DNA of 64,000 nucleotides from JACDAN01 sp963842235 (GTDB lineage Bacteria > Actinomycetota > Thermoleophilia > Gaiellales > Gaiellaceae), in contig CAWJFT010000001.1 in NCBI GenBank assembly GCA_963842235.1, positions 1,736,001 to 1,800,000 on the forward strand. Direction: 5' to 3'. Made by a program: the position numbers and the translations under genes. The notes under the pieces were generated by a model. The model was not told the DNA's origin. It saw only the letters and a program-made list of their open reading frames with translations, and made no database searches. Positions 43,808 through 52,247 of the stretch are shown here, piece by piece (the first letter of the stretch is position 1; each line of letters starts with the position of its first letter).

Positions 43808-44666
43808 CGACGTAGCGGAGCGGCCGCTTCGCGGCCTCCGACTTACAGGTCAGCTGTGTCAGGTCGCCAAGCTCGACGGCGACTTCGAGCTCCCGCGGGC
43901 CGACCGGGGTCTCGAAGGTGACGGCCCAACGCTCGGCGCCGAGCTTCTCGACCTGGGTAAGCCGGAGATCGTCGAGCCCCGCCAGGCCTTCGTCCGCGCG
44001 AATCCGGCGCTCGGCCGCCTGGACCGCAAAGGGCCAACAGGCGCGGCCGCGGTAGTGGGCGAGCGAGATCCGGCCGGCGAGGTAGTCGTCCACGAGCATC
44101 GGGACGTCGTCCCGCTCCACGCGGCCGTAGTAAACCCCGTGCGGCAGGCAGATCAGATTCCCGGCGAACCGGTCGCCGCCGACGTGCGTCGACTGCCAGG
44201 CCGATTCCTCGTCGAGCTGCTCTTGGAGGGCCTCGAACAGCGGGCGACCGTGGCGCGCGCAGCAGGGATCGTGCTTTCCGTGGGTGCAGGCGAGGAAGAG
44301 CGGCTCGGTGACCGGCGTCCCCGACGCCCAGGGATCGAGCCGGCGCAGGTCCTCGTGGTGGTCGAGCTCCAGCCGCCCAAGCCGCTCCTCGCCGAAGACG
44401 GAGTCGGCGACATAGGCGGCGAGCGTGGGATGGCGTCGCCGGTCCGGACGGCGGATCAACAGCACCCTCGTCCTGGGCCGCTGGGCCCTGAGCTCGTGGA
44501 GGCGGGCCTTGACCTGATCCGACAGGCCGCTGCCGGCCAAAGCGTCGTGACTCCAGAGCCCGCGGTACTCGACGAGCAGCCAGTGGTCGACCCGGCTCGC
44601 CGTCGCCCCGAGCGGCTCGTCGTTCTCGCGCGAGATGTCGGAGCAGAAAGGCCTGGCCGTGGTCAC
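43794..44666 (-). CDS. Sucrase/ferredoxin-like family protein
   Basis: 290 residues of the sucrase/ferredoxin-like family with a thioredoxin-like [2Fe-2S] domain. Visible are FCSDISRENDEPLGATAS at the start, the Cys cluster CTHGKHDPCCARHGRP near 127, and STHVGGDRFAGNLICLPHGVYYGRV near 160. It is probably a redox protein; its partner is unknown. The GTG start overlaps the end of the biotin carboxylase gene, and the 3' end overlaps the JmjC gene by 14 bases. Confidence 0.85.
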   Translation of the reverse strand: MTTARPFCSDISRENDEPLGATASRVDHWLLVEYRGLWSHDALAGSGLSDQVKARLHELRAQRPRTRVLLIRRPDRRRHPTLAAYVADSVFGEERLGRLELDHHEDLRRLDPWASGTPVTEPLFLACTHGKHDPCCARHGRPLFEALQEQLDEESAWQSTHVGGDRFAGNLICLPHGVYYGRVERDDVPMLVDDYLAGRISLAHYRGRACWPFAVQAAERRIRADEGLAGLDDLRLTQVEKLGAERWAVTFETPVGPRELEVAVELGDLTQLTCKSEAAKRPLRYVATTR

Positions 44667-46432
44667 TCGGCGGCGACCACGCAGATGACCTGGCCCGTCT
44701 TGACAGGATGGCCGGCCTGGACGGACAACTCCGAGACCCTCCCGGCGCGGTGCGCCTTGATCTCGTTCTCCATCTTCATCGCCTCGACGACGCAGAGAAC
44801 TTGCCCGGGCTCCACTTCGTCGCCTTCGGCTACCTCGACCGCGAGCACCGTGCCCTGCATGGGGCTGATGACCGCGTCCTTTCCGCCGCCGCGATGGGCG
44901 CCGCCGGCGTCCCGGCTGCGTCGGCGCCGTGCGAGCTCGGCATGCGGCGGCTCTGGAACGAGCAGCTTGACCTCATAGCGCCGCCCGTCGAGCTCCGCTA
45001 GGACGCGTTGTTCTTGCAGCAAACCGCCGCCGTCCGGCGCCGTCGCTAGGCTTGTTGTCTCATGGGACAACTCTGCCGCACGCTCCGCAAGCTCTTCCGA
45101 CTCGGCCACGCCATGACACGTCTCTCCGGCGACGAAGCACGGATGCTCGAGCAAGGCTCGGTGAAAGCCGAGCAGGGTCGTGATGCCCTCGATTCGGTAT
45201 TCGCCGAGCGCGCGAAGCATTCTGGTTCTCGCGTGCTCCCGATCGACGCCGTGCACGCACACCTTCGAGATCAGCGGGTCGTACAGGGCCACAACCTCCC
45301 GGCCCGCGTCGACCCCGGAGTCCACCCGCACGCCTGGCCCTCCCGGCTCCCGGTAGCCCGTGATCCTCCCGGGAGCAGGCAGGAAGCCGTTCGACGGATC
45401 CTCGGCGTTGATGCGGCACTCGATCGCATGGCCGTCGAGCCGAACGTCTTCCTGGCGCAGCCATAGCGGCTCCCCAGCCGCGATCAGCACCTGCTCGCGA
45501 ACGAGATCGAGGCCCGTCACGAGCTCGGTGATCGTGTGCTCGACCTGGATGCGGGTGTTCATCTCGAGGAAGAAGTACTCGCCCTGCCTCGAGAGAAGGC
45601 CCTCGATCGTGCCGGCCGAGCGGTATCCCACCGCGCTGGCGGCGTCGACGGCGGTCTTCCCGATGCGCTCGCGGAGCTCCTCAGACACAGCCGGGGACGG
45701 CGTCTCCTCGACGAGCTTCTGGTGCCGGCGCTGGATCGTGCAATCGCGCTCCCCCAGGTGAATGACGTTGCCGTGGGCGTCGGCGAGGACCTGCACCTCG
45801 ACGTGGCGCGGGTCCTCCAGATACCGCTCGACGTAGACGGCCGGGTCCGAGAAGTACGCCTCGCCCTCGCGCTGGGCCGACTCGAAGGCACGGTCGACCT
45901 CGTCCGCTGAGCGGACGATCTTCAGGCCCTTCCCGCCGCCGCCCGCGGAGGCCTTGATCGCCAACGGCCACCCGAGCTCGTCGCCGAGGGCGCGAACCTC
46001 CCCGGCGCTCGAGACCGGCTCGGTCGTCCCCGGGATGATCGGGACGCCGGCGGCCTGCATTCGCTCGCGGGCCGCCACCTTGGAGCCCATCACCTCGATC
46101 GCCTCCGGCGGCGGGCCGATCCAGACGAGGCCCGACTCCTCGACGGCCCGCGCAAACGCCGCGTTCTCGGCCAGGAACCCGTACCCGGGATGGATCGCCT
46201 CCGCCCCGGCGCGGCGCGCGGCGTCGATAACGCGCTCCTGGGCGAGGTAGCTCTCGCTCGCAGGGCCGGGTCCCAGCAGGTACGCCTCGTCGGCGAACTC
46301 CACGTGCAGCGAGCCGCGGTCGGCCTCCGAGTAGACGGCGACAGGGACGATCCCGAGCTCCCGCAGGGTACGGAAGATGCGAATCGCAATCTCGCCGCGA
46401 TTCGCGACGAGCACCTTGGAGAACGTGGTCAC
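44663..46432 (-). CDS. Acyl-CoA carboxylase alpha chain (biotin carboxylase + BCCP)
   Basis: 589 residues from GTG 46432 (VTTFSKVLVANRGEIAIRIFRTL). Biotin carboxylase domain with IHPGYGFLAENAAFA near 75, GGGGKGLKIV near 162 and the EMNTRIQVEHTITE active site near 285; then a linker and a C-terminal biotinyl domain with EAMKMENEIKAHRAG near 555. It carboxylates biotin for acetyl- or propionyl-CoA carboxylase. A carboxyltransferase subunit lies at 49684; the small gene at 46452 precedes it. Confidence 0.93.
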   Translation of the reverse strand: MTTFSKVLVANRGEIAIRIFRTLRELGIVPVAVYSEADRGSLHVEFADEAYLLGPGPASESYLAQERVIDAARRAGAEAIHPGYGFLAENAAFARAVEESGLVWIGPPPEAIEVMGSKVAARERMQAAGVPIIPGTTEPVSSAGEVRALGDELGWPLAIKASAGGGGKGLKIVRSADEVDRAFESAQREGEAYFSDPAVYVERYLEDPRHVEVQVLADAHGNVIHLGERDCTIQRRHQKLVEETPSPAVSEELRERIGKTAVDAASAVGYRSAGTIEGLLSRQGEYFFLEMNTRIQVEHTITELVTGLDLVREQVLIAAGEPLWLRQEDVRLDGHAIECRINAEDPSNGFLPAPGRITGYREPGGPGVRVDSGVDAGREVVALYDPLISKVCVHGVDREHARTRMLRALGEYRIEGITTLLGFHRALLEHPCFVAGETCHGVAESEELAERAAELSHETTSLATAPDGGGLLQEQRVLAELDGRRYEVKLLVPEPPHAELARRRRSRDAGGAHRGGGKDAVISPMQGTVLAVEVAEGDEVEPGQVLCVVEAMKMENEIKAHRAGRVSELSVQAGHPVKTGQVICVVAAE

Positions 46433-46451
46433 AGCCCGCTCACCCGGCGAC

Positions 46452-46634
46452 TCAGGGCTCGACGACGCCCGCCTCGGGCCAAAGCTCCTTCGCAGCCGGC
46501 CCACCGCCTAGGTCGTTCAGGCCGGAGCGCCACCAGTCGCTCGCCTGCTCCTCCACGAAGGCCCGCTCGGCCGCTGCCAGCAGCGCGGCACGTTCCTGCG
46601 CATCCCCCGGCTCCGGACGGACTTCCCAGCTCAC
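46452..46634 (-). CDS. Small protein upstream of acyl-CoA carboxylase, epsilon-like candidate
   Basis: 60 residues from GTG 46634 (SWEVRPEPGDAQERAALLAAAERAFVEE ...), mostly helical with a conserved-looking DWWRSGLNDLGGG end. It lies 19 bases upstream of the alpha-chain start on the same strand. Actinobacterial acyl-CoA carboxylases often have a small epsilon subunit of this size, but no diagnostic motif is visible, so the role is inferred from size and position. Confidence 0.6.
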   Translation of the reverse strand: MSWEVRPEPGDAQERAALLAAAERAFVEEQASDWWRSGLNDLGGGPAAKELWPEAGVVEP

Positions 46635-46680
46635 GGTCCGGAGACTAAAGGCCAGAGGCTGACCGGCCGATGCTCGGGGA

Positions 46681-47715
46681 GTGAGACGCTCCGCCGCGGC
46701 CATCGTGTGCGCGTGCCTGGCGCTCGGCGCGCCGACGATCGTGCTCGCCACCGCGAAGCGCTCCTGGGCGCAGGCTGAGATCCGTCTCGTCACCTCTCGC
46801 GGCCTCATGGGCGGAGATCCGACAACGTTCCGCCCGGACGCGCCGCTCACCCGAGGCGCGCTCGACGATCTCGTCGCCGGTCTCAGCGAGACGCTTCCGC
46901 CCGCAACCGGCAACCCAGGAGGCCCGGTCTCCGTCGCGAGTCTCGACCAGTCGCTCGTCCGCGCGCTCGGCCTGAGCGACGACGCGCGGATCTTCGCCTC
47001 CGGCATGCGGGCGGCCGGTGTCCGACCGCCGGCCCGTTTCGGCAGCGAGGTCGTCGCCCGACTGCTCGGCCTGCGCACGAACCACGAGGCTCGAAACGAC
47101 GCGCTCGAGCTCCTTCCCAACGACACCGCAACCCGTGCGGAGGCGGCATTTTCGGCGGCGCAGATCCTGCGCTTCGGCCTCGGCGGCACCGCGCGGATCG
47201 ATGACCTAGCGATGGCCTTCGAGCTTCCGCAGTACACACCGTGGCAGCGGAAGATCCTCCAAACCGCGGTCAACCTGATCGGCTTCCCGTACGTCTGGGG
47301 CGGCACGAGCTCGAGTGCGCAGACGCTCTTCGGCGTCACCTCCCGAGGTGGCTTCGATTGCTCGGGCTACGTGTGGCGGGTCTACAAGCTCCAGCGCTAC
47401 GCGGGTGGCGACGCTCTGGCCGGCACGATTCGCGGGCGAACCGCCGCGCAGATGGCCGGTGAGGTCCCCCGGGCCCGGCGGATCGCGTTCGCGGACGTCG
47501 AGCCGGGCGACGTCATGTTCTTCGCCAACGGTGGGCGGCGTGCGGTGGCGGCTGCAGTCGACCACGCGGGCATCTACCTCGGAAACGGCTGGATCATCAA
47601 CGCCTCCCGCTACGGCGTCGCGGTCGCCCACGTCGTGGGCTGGTACGTCGAGCGCTTCGCCTGGGCCCGGCGGCCGCTCGCGGAGGCCGGCCTTGCGTTT
47701 CCCCCAAACGGGTGA
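46681..47715 (+). CDS. NlpC/P60 cell-wall hydrolase with SLH-like N-terminus
   Basis: 344 residues. Signal peptide (AAAIVCACLALGAPTIVLA), SLH-like segments (LVTSRGLMGGDPTTFRPDAPLTRGALDDLV; later LPNDTATRAEAAFSAAQIL), and a C-terminal NlpC/P60 domain with catalytic Cys in GGFDCSGYVWRVY near 220 and His in DHAGIYLGNGWIINAS near 292. It likely cleaves peptidoglycan stem peptides at the surface. Divergent from the small gene at 46634. Confidence 0.9.
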   Translation: MRRSAAAIVCACLALGAPTIVLATAKRSWAQAEIRLVTSRGLMGGDPTTFRPDAPLTRGALDDLVAGLSETLPPATGNPGGPVSVASLDQSLVRALGLSDDARIFASGMRAAGVRPPARFGSEVVARLLGLRTNHEARNDALELLPNDTATRAEAAFSAAQILRFGLGGTARIDDLAMAFELPQYTPWQRKILQTAVNLIGFPYVWGGTSSSAQTLFGVTSRGGFDCSGYVWRVYKLQRYAGGDALAGTIRGRTAAQMAGEVPRARRIAFADVEPGDVMFFANGGRRAVAAAVDHAGIYLGNGWIINASRYGVAVAHVVGWYVERFAWARRPLAEAGLAFPPNG

Positions 47716-47757
47716 TGGCATCGCCCCTGCAAACCCGGAGAATCCGCGAGGTTCTCC
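47711..47757 (+). terminator. Two hairpins between hydrolase and membrane peptide genes
   Basis: GGGTGATG/CATCGCCC (47711-47727, one G-T pair) covers the hydrolase stop, followed by GGAGAA-N9-TTCTCC (47737-47757). They may terminate the upstream gene or form a leader for the following peptide/GGDEF operon. Neither is followed by a T-run. Confidence 0.4.
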
Positions 47758-47774
47758 AGGAAAAGGAGGGAAAG

Positions 47775-47873
47775 ATGCTGGAGTGGCAGGCACGGATCCT
47801 GACGTTGATGATCGTGTTCCTCCCGTTTTGGGATCGGCTCGGCGATCTCTTCACCTACAACTGGAACTGGTAA
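47775..47873 (+). CDS. 32-residue membrane peptide
   Basis: ATG 47775 is preceded by an exceptionally strong Shine-Dalgarno sequence (AAAAGGAGGG, four bases upstream). The peptide MLEWQARILTLMIVFLPFW continues with DRLGDLFTYNWNW: one hydrophobic segment ending in an aromatic tail. It ends 12 bases before the GGDEF/HD-GYP gene, suggesting an operon. Function unknown; the strong site and clean stop support a real gene. Confidence 0.65.
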   Translation: MLEWQARILTLMIVFLPFWDRLGDLFTYNWNW

Positions 47874-47885
47874 CGCGGAACCGAC

Positions 47886-49679
47886 ATGAAACGCCTGCCG
47901 CCGCGACTATTGCTCCTCGTCGCTCCGGTTTGCGCCGTCGGACTCTTCATCGCCGCCGCAGCCGCAGTCTCCGTCGCTACCACACCGCCTAGCCTCAGCG
48001 AGCTCGCCGGAACGCTCGCGTTCCTCGCCGCTTCGATCGCGGCAAGCCGCTACCCCGTCCCCATCGAGGGCGCGGAGAGCGGCGGAGTCACGCTGTCGTT
48101 CGTCTTCGGGACGAGCGGGATCGTCCTTTTCGGGTGGGACGCAGGCATCCTGATCGCCTTCGCGGCCCCGGCGACGATGCAGCTCATCGAGCACCGACCG
48201 CTCGAGCGTGTGGCCTATAACGCATCTGTCTTCGCGATCGGGGCGGCCGTCGCCGCCGGTCTCGTCGCCTTCGTCGACGGCTCGGGGACGGCAAACCTCG
48301 CCGCACAGGTGGGCGTGTCGGCCGCGGCACAGTACGCGGTCAACCTGGTGCTCGTGTCGAGTGCCGTCGCGCGGTCGGCGCGGCGCCCGTTCGGAGCGCT
48401 CGTGGGCTCCTCGTCGCGGGCGACGATCGTGCCGTTCGGATTGATGGCCTCCGCGGCCTTGATGCTCGTCGTGCTGTGGCAGCGCTCGCCGCTCCTCTCG
48501 GCCGCTCTCGTAGGCCCGCTGCTCGCGATCTCGCTCTACCAGCGCTCGGCTCATCAGGCGCTTCGTGCAATGCGGCTCGCGCTGACGGATCCTCTGACCG
48601 GCCTCGGCAACCATCGATCGTTCCAGGAGCGCCTGCAGCGTGAGCTCACGAAGGCACGTGGCCGCGACATCCCGTTCACGCTCTGCCTGATCGACATCGA
48701 CGATTTCAAGCGCATCAACGACCTGTTCGGCCATCCGGTCGGGGACAACGTCCTCGCGCAGGTCGGCGCACGCCTCCGCCAGAACGGCGAGGCTTTCCGG
48801 CTCGGCGGCGACGAGTTCGCGCTCCTACTGCCCGCCCGGAGCGCGACGGAGGCGCTCCCGGTCGCCCAGACGGTCATCGAGCGCATCGCGGCGCTCGAGC
48901 TCCTGGAGGTCGGGTCGGTGACGGCGAGCGCCGGCGTCTCCACCTTCCCGCTCCAGGCCTTCGACCGGGACGAGCTGATCCGGCTCGCCGACAGTGCCCT
49001 CTACTGGGCGAAGGAGCACGGCAAGAACCGCGTTCACGTGTATCGACCGGACGTGCTGGAGCTCGCGGAGCTGCGCCGGCTCGCCCACGGGCCCGACCGA
49101 GCTGCCCGTTTCCGCGCCGCCGCGAGCCTCGCGAAGGCGGTGGACGCCCGGGACACGTACACCGGCAGCCACTCGACGCGGGTCGCGGAGCTCGGCGCCT
49201 GGATCGCCGCACGCCTCGGGCTGGACGCCGAGCAGATCGAGCTGACCCGACTCGCCGGCAGCCTGCATGACCTCGGGAAGCTCGCGATCCCGGAGGAGAT
49301 CCTGCGCAAGCCCGGCCCGCTGACGCCGCCCGAGCGGCTCGTGGTCGAGCGTCATTCGCAGATCGGCTACCGGATGCTCGAGAGCCTCGAAGTGGATCCA
49401 GTCGCGGACTGGGTCCTCCACCACCACGAGCGCTGGGACGGAACCGGCTACCCGAACGGGCTTGCCGGTGAGGAGATCCCGCTCGGGGCGCGCATCATCT
49501 TCGTCGCGGACGCCTACGACGCGATGACCTCTGACCGTGCCTATCGCGGCCGGCTGACGCCGCAGGAAGCCGTCGCGGAGCTCGAGCGCTGCGCCGGAAC
49601 GCAGTTCGACCCGGAGATCGTCAGCGTCTTCGCGCGCGAGCTCGGCTACGGGCCTGCGACCGTCGCGGCGGCGCGCTAA
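47886..49679 (+). CDS. Membrane GGDEF and HD-GYP protein (cyclic-di-GMP turnover)
   Basis: 597 residues. Six or more N-terminal membrane helices (MASE-like, to about 225), a GGDEF domain with ALTDPLTGLGNHRSF near 233 and an intact GGDEF motif near 310, then an HD-GYP domain with HSTRVAELGAWIA, HDLGKLAIPEEIL and HHERWDGTGYPNGL. Both catalytic motifs are intact, so it may synthesise and degrade c-di-GMP depending on a membrane signal. The preceding 32-residue peptide may be co-transcribed. Confidence 0.92.
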   Translation: MKRLPPRLLLLVAPVCAVGLFIAAAAAVSVATTPPSLSELAGTLAFLAASIAASRYPVPIEGAESGGVTLSFVFGTSGIVLFGWDAGILIAFAAPATMQLIEHRPLERVAYNASVFAIGAAVAAGLVAFVDGSGTANLAAQVGVSAAAQYAVNLVLVSSAVARSARRPFGALVGSSSRATIVPFGLMASAALMLVVLWQRSPLLSAALVGPLLAISLYQRSAHQALRAMRLALTDPLTGLGNHRSFQERLQRELTKARGRDIPFTLCLIDIDDFKRINDLFGHPVGDNVLAQVGARLRQNGEAFRLGGDEFALLLPARSATEALPVAQTVIERIAALELLEVGSVTASAGVSTFPLQAFDRDELIRLADSALYWAKEHGKNRVHVYRPDVLELAELRRLAHGPDRAARFRAAASLAKAVDARDTYTGSHSTRVAELGAWIAARLGLDAEQIELTRLAGSLHDLGKLAIPEEILRKPGPLTPPERLVVERHSQIGYRMLESLEVDPVADWVLHHHERWDGTGYPNGLAGEEIPLGARIIFVADAYDAMTSDRAYRGRLTPQEAVAELERCAGTQFDPEIVSVFARELGYGPATVAAAR

Positions 49680-49683
49680 CCCC

Positions 49684-51249
49684 CTACAACGGAATGTTCC
49701 CGTGCTTTCGGCGCGGGCGAGGCTCGCGCTTTGGCAGCGACGTCTGCAGCGCGTCGATCAGCACGGGCCGTGTCCGTCTCGGCTCGATGACGTCGTCGAC
49801 GTAGCCGCGCTCGGCGGCGACGTAGGGATTCGCGAACTGCTCGCGGTACTCGGCGATCAGCTCCTGCCGTCGCGCATCTGGATCCTCTGCCTCCTCGAGC
49901 TCCTTGCGGAAGACGATGTTGACGGCGCCCTCGGGCCCCATGACGGCCACCTCGGCCGTAGGCCAGGCGAAGTTGAAGTCTGAACGGATGTGCTTCGAGC
50001 TCATCACGTCGTACGCCCCGCCGTAGGCCTTCCGCGTGATCACCGCCAGCTTGGGCACGGTCGCCTCGCAGTACGCGTAGAGGAGCTTGGCACCGTGCCG
50101 GATGATTCCGCGCCACTCCTGGTCCGTCCCGGGGAGGAAGCCGGGGACGTCGACGAAGGTGACGAGCGGGATGTTGAAGGCGTCGCAGGTGCGCACGAAC
50201 CGGGCCGCCTTCACCGACGAGTCGATGTCGAGCACGCCGGCCAACGCGTGCGGCTGGTTCCCCACGATCCCGACGGAATGCCCGCCGAGCCGGGCCAAGC
50301 CGCAGACGATGTTCTCGGCGAACCGCTCGTGCACCTCGAGGAAGTCGGCGTCGTCCACGACCCGTCGGATCACGTCCTTGACGTCGTAGGGCTTCGTCGG
50401 CTCGTCCGGGACGAGCGTGTCGAGCTCAGTGTCCTCCCGATCCGGTGGATCCGTAGGCGGAAAGTACGGCGCCGGATCGAGGTTGTTCTGCGGCAGGAAG
50501 GAGAGCAGGTAGCGGGCGTCCTCCAGACAGGTCTCCTCGTCCGGCGCGATGAAATGCGCGACGCCGGACTTCGACGCGTGCGTGACCGCCCCGCCCAGGT
50601 CCTCGAAGGTCACCTCCTCCCCGGTCACCGTCTTCACTACGTCGGGGCCCGTGATGAACATGTACGAGCTGCCCTCGACCATGAGCACGAAGTCCGTCAT
50701 CGCCGGGGAGTAGACGGCGCCGCCGGCGGACGGGCCCATGACGAGGCTGATCTGCGGGATCACGCCCGACGACTGGACGTTCCGCCAGAAGATCTCCGCG
50801 TAGCCCGCAAGCGAGACGACCCCTTCCTGGATCCGCGCGCCGCCCGAATCGTTGATCCCGATCACCGGGCAGCCGAACTTCGCGGCCATGTCCATGACCT
50901 TGCAGATCTTCTCGGCGAACGACTCGGAGAGGCTGCCGCCGAAGATCGTGAAGTCCTGTGAGAAGACGAAGACCTTGCGGCCGAAGATCGTCCCGTAGCC
51001 GGTGACGACCGCGTCGCCGTAGGGCCGTCGCTCCATCATCCCGAAGTACGGGTTCCGGTGGCGGACGAAGCGGTCGAGCTCGACGAATGAGCCGGGGTCG
51101 AGCAGCTTCTCGAGCCGCTCGTGCGCGAGCAGCTTCCCCTGAGAGCGCTGGCGCTCGACCGCCTGCTCGCTGGCCGGGTGGAGCGCCTCCTCGCGAAGGC
51201 GGTTGAGCTCGTCGAGCTTCTTCTGCGTCGAGTCGTCGGTCGTCGCCAT
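49684..51249 (-). CDS. Acyl-CoA carboxylase beta chain (carboxyltransferase)
   Basis: 521 residues from ATG 51249. Crotonase-fold carboxyltransferase of PccB/AccD5 type: [29 protein letters not shown] near 40, [14 protein letters not shown] near 150, [16 protein letters not shown] near 185, [12 protein letters not shown] near 395, and [10 protein letters not shown] near 430. It transfers CO2 from biotin to acetyl- or propionyl-CoA. Its partner is probably the alpha chain at 44663; they are 3 kb apart. Confidence 0.93.
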   Translation of the reverse strand: MATTDDSTQKKLDELNRLREEALHPASEQAVERQRSQGKLLAHERLEKLLDPGSFVELDRFVRHRNPYFGMMERRPYGDAVVTGYGTIFGRKVFVFSQDFTIFGGSLSESFAEKICKVMDMAAKFGCPVIGINDSGGARIQEGVVSLAGYAEIFWRNVQSSGVIPQISLVMGPSAGGAVYSPAMTDFVLMVEGSSYMFITGPDVVKTVTGEEVTFEDLGGAVTHASKSGVAHFIAPDEETCLEDARYLLSFLPQNNLDPAPYFPPTDPPDREDTELDTLVPDEPTKPYDVKDVIRRVVDDADFLEVHERFAENIVCGLARLGGHSVGIVGNQPHALAGVLDIDSSVKAARFVRTCDAFNIPLVTFVDVPGFLPGTDQEWRGIIRHGAKLLYAYCEATVPKLAVITRKAYGGAYDVMSSKHIRSDFNFAWPTAEVAVMGPEGAVNIVFRKELEEAEDPDARRQELIAEYREQFANPYVAAERGYVDDVIEPRRTRPVLIDALQTSLPKREPRPRRKHGNIPL

Positions 51250-51278
51250 GGCGCCTGACACTAGTACAGTCGCCGAGC

Positions 51279-52247
51279 GTGAGCCCCGCTCCGCTCGACC
51301 GCTCCACGATCTGGCCCTACGAGCACGGCGAGCCGGGCGAGTTCTACTACCAGCGGTACGGGCACCCGGCCGGCGTCGAGGCCGAGGCGGCGCTCGGCGA
51401 GCTCGAGGGCGGGCATGCGCTGCTCTTCCCGTCCGGTTCAGGCGCGACGACGGCACTCGTCCTCACCCTGCTCGAGCCCGGAAAGACGATCGCCCTTGCC
51501 GAAGGCGCGTACTACGGGACCGGAGTGCTGATGCGGGTGCTGGAGCGCTGGGGGCTCCAGGTCGTGGAGTTCGACCAGACCGGCGCGCCGCCGGACGCCG
51601 TAGACCTCATCTGGATCGAGGCTCCGTCGAACCCGCTGCTGACGATGCCGCACTTCGACGCAGCCGCCGCTCATCCGGCGCCGCTTGTTTGCGACTCGAC
51701 GGCGGCGACGCCGGTGTACCTCCGCCCCCTCGAGCTTGGCGCCGACTTCGTCCTCCACAGCGCGACGAAGTTCCTCGGCGGGCATCACGACGTGCTGCTC
51801 GGAGCGATAGTGGCCAAATCGGAGGACGACTACGAGCGCCTGAAGGAGTTCCGTACCCGCAGCGGCATCGTGGCCGCTCCGGACCCGGCCTGGCTTCTAC
51901 TCCGCAGCCTCAAGACGCTGCGCATACGCATGGAGCGCATCACCGCGAGCGCCCGCGAGCTGGCCGGCCGGCTGGAAGGGCACCCCGCAGTCGAGCGCGT
52001 GCGCTACCCGGGGTTCGGCGGGCTGATGTCGTTCGACGTCGGGGGCGGAGCGGACGCGGCTCGGCGTGTCGAGACCTCCACGAAGCTGATCAAGAACGCG
52101 ACGAGCCTCGGCGGCGTCGACTCGGTGCTCGAGACGCGTGCCCGTTGGGAGGGCGGTCGGGTGCCGGAGAACCTGGTCCGGCTCAGCGTCGGGCTCGAGG
52201 ACGTGGACGCGCTCTGGGCCGACCTCGAGCAGGCGCTCCAGGGCTAG
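51279..52247 (+). CDS. Cys/Met metabolism PLP-dependent enzyme
   Basis: 322 residues, short for the cystathionine gamma-synthase/lyase family (usually about 380). [18 protein letters not shown] near 22, [11 protein letters not shown] near 52, [12 protein letters not shown] near 114 and the PLP Lys in [20 protein letters not shown] near 160 are present. A segment after residue 230 is shorter than usual. It could be a gamma-synthase, lyase or C-S lyase. Divergent from the carboxylase gene and overlapping the end of the BTAD regulator by 65 bases. Confidence 0.85.
   Translation: MSPAPLDRSTIWPYEHGEPGEFYYQRYGHPAGVEAEAALGELEGGHALLFPSGSGATTALVLTLLEPGKTIALAEGAYYGTGVLMRVLERWGLQVVEFDQTGAPPDAVDLIWIEAPSNPLLTMPHFDAAAAHPAPLVCDSTAATPVYLRPLELGADFVLHSATKFLGGHHDVLLGAIVAKSEDDYERLKEFRTRSGIVAAPDPAWLLLRSLKTLRIRMERITASARELAGRLEGHPAVERVRYPGFGGLMSFDVGGGADAARRVETSTKLIKNATSLGGVDSVLETRARWEGGRVPENLVRLSVGLEDVDALWADLEQALQG

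Noticed and set aside
47711..47757. Possible c-di-GMP or c-di-AMP riboswitch before the GGDEF/HD-GYP gene
   Set aside because: The space is too short and the conserved cores of either riboswitch class are not present; only two simple hairpins are seen.
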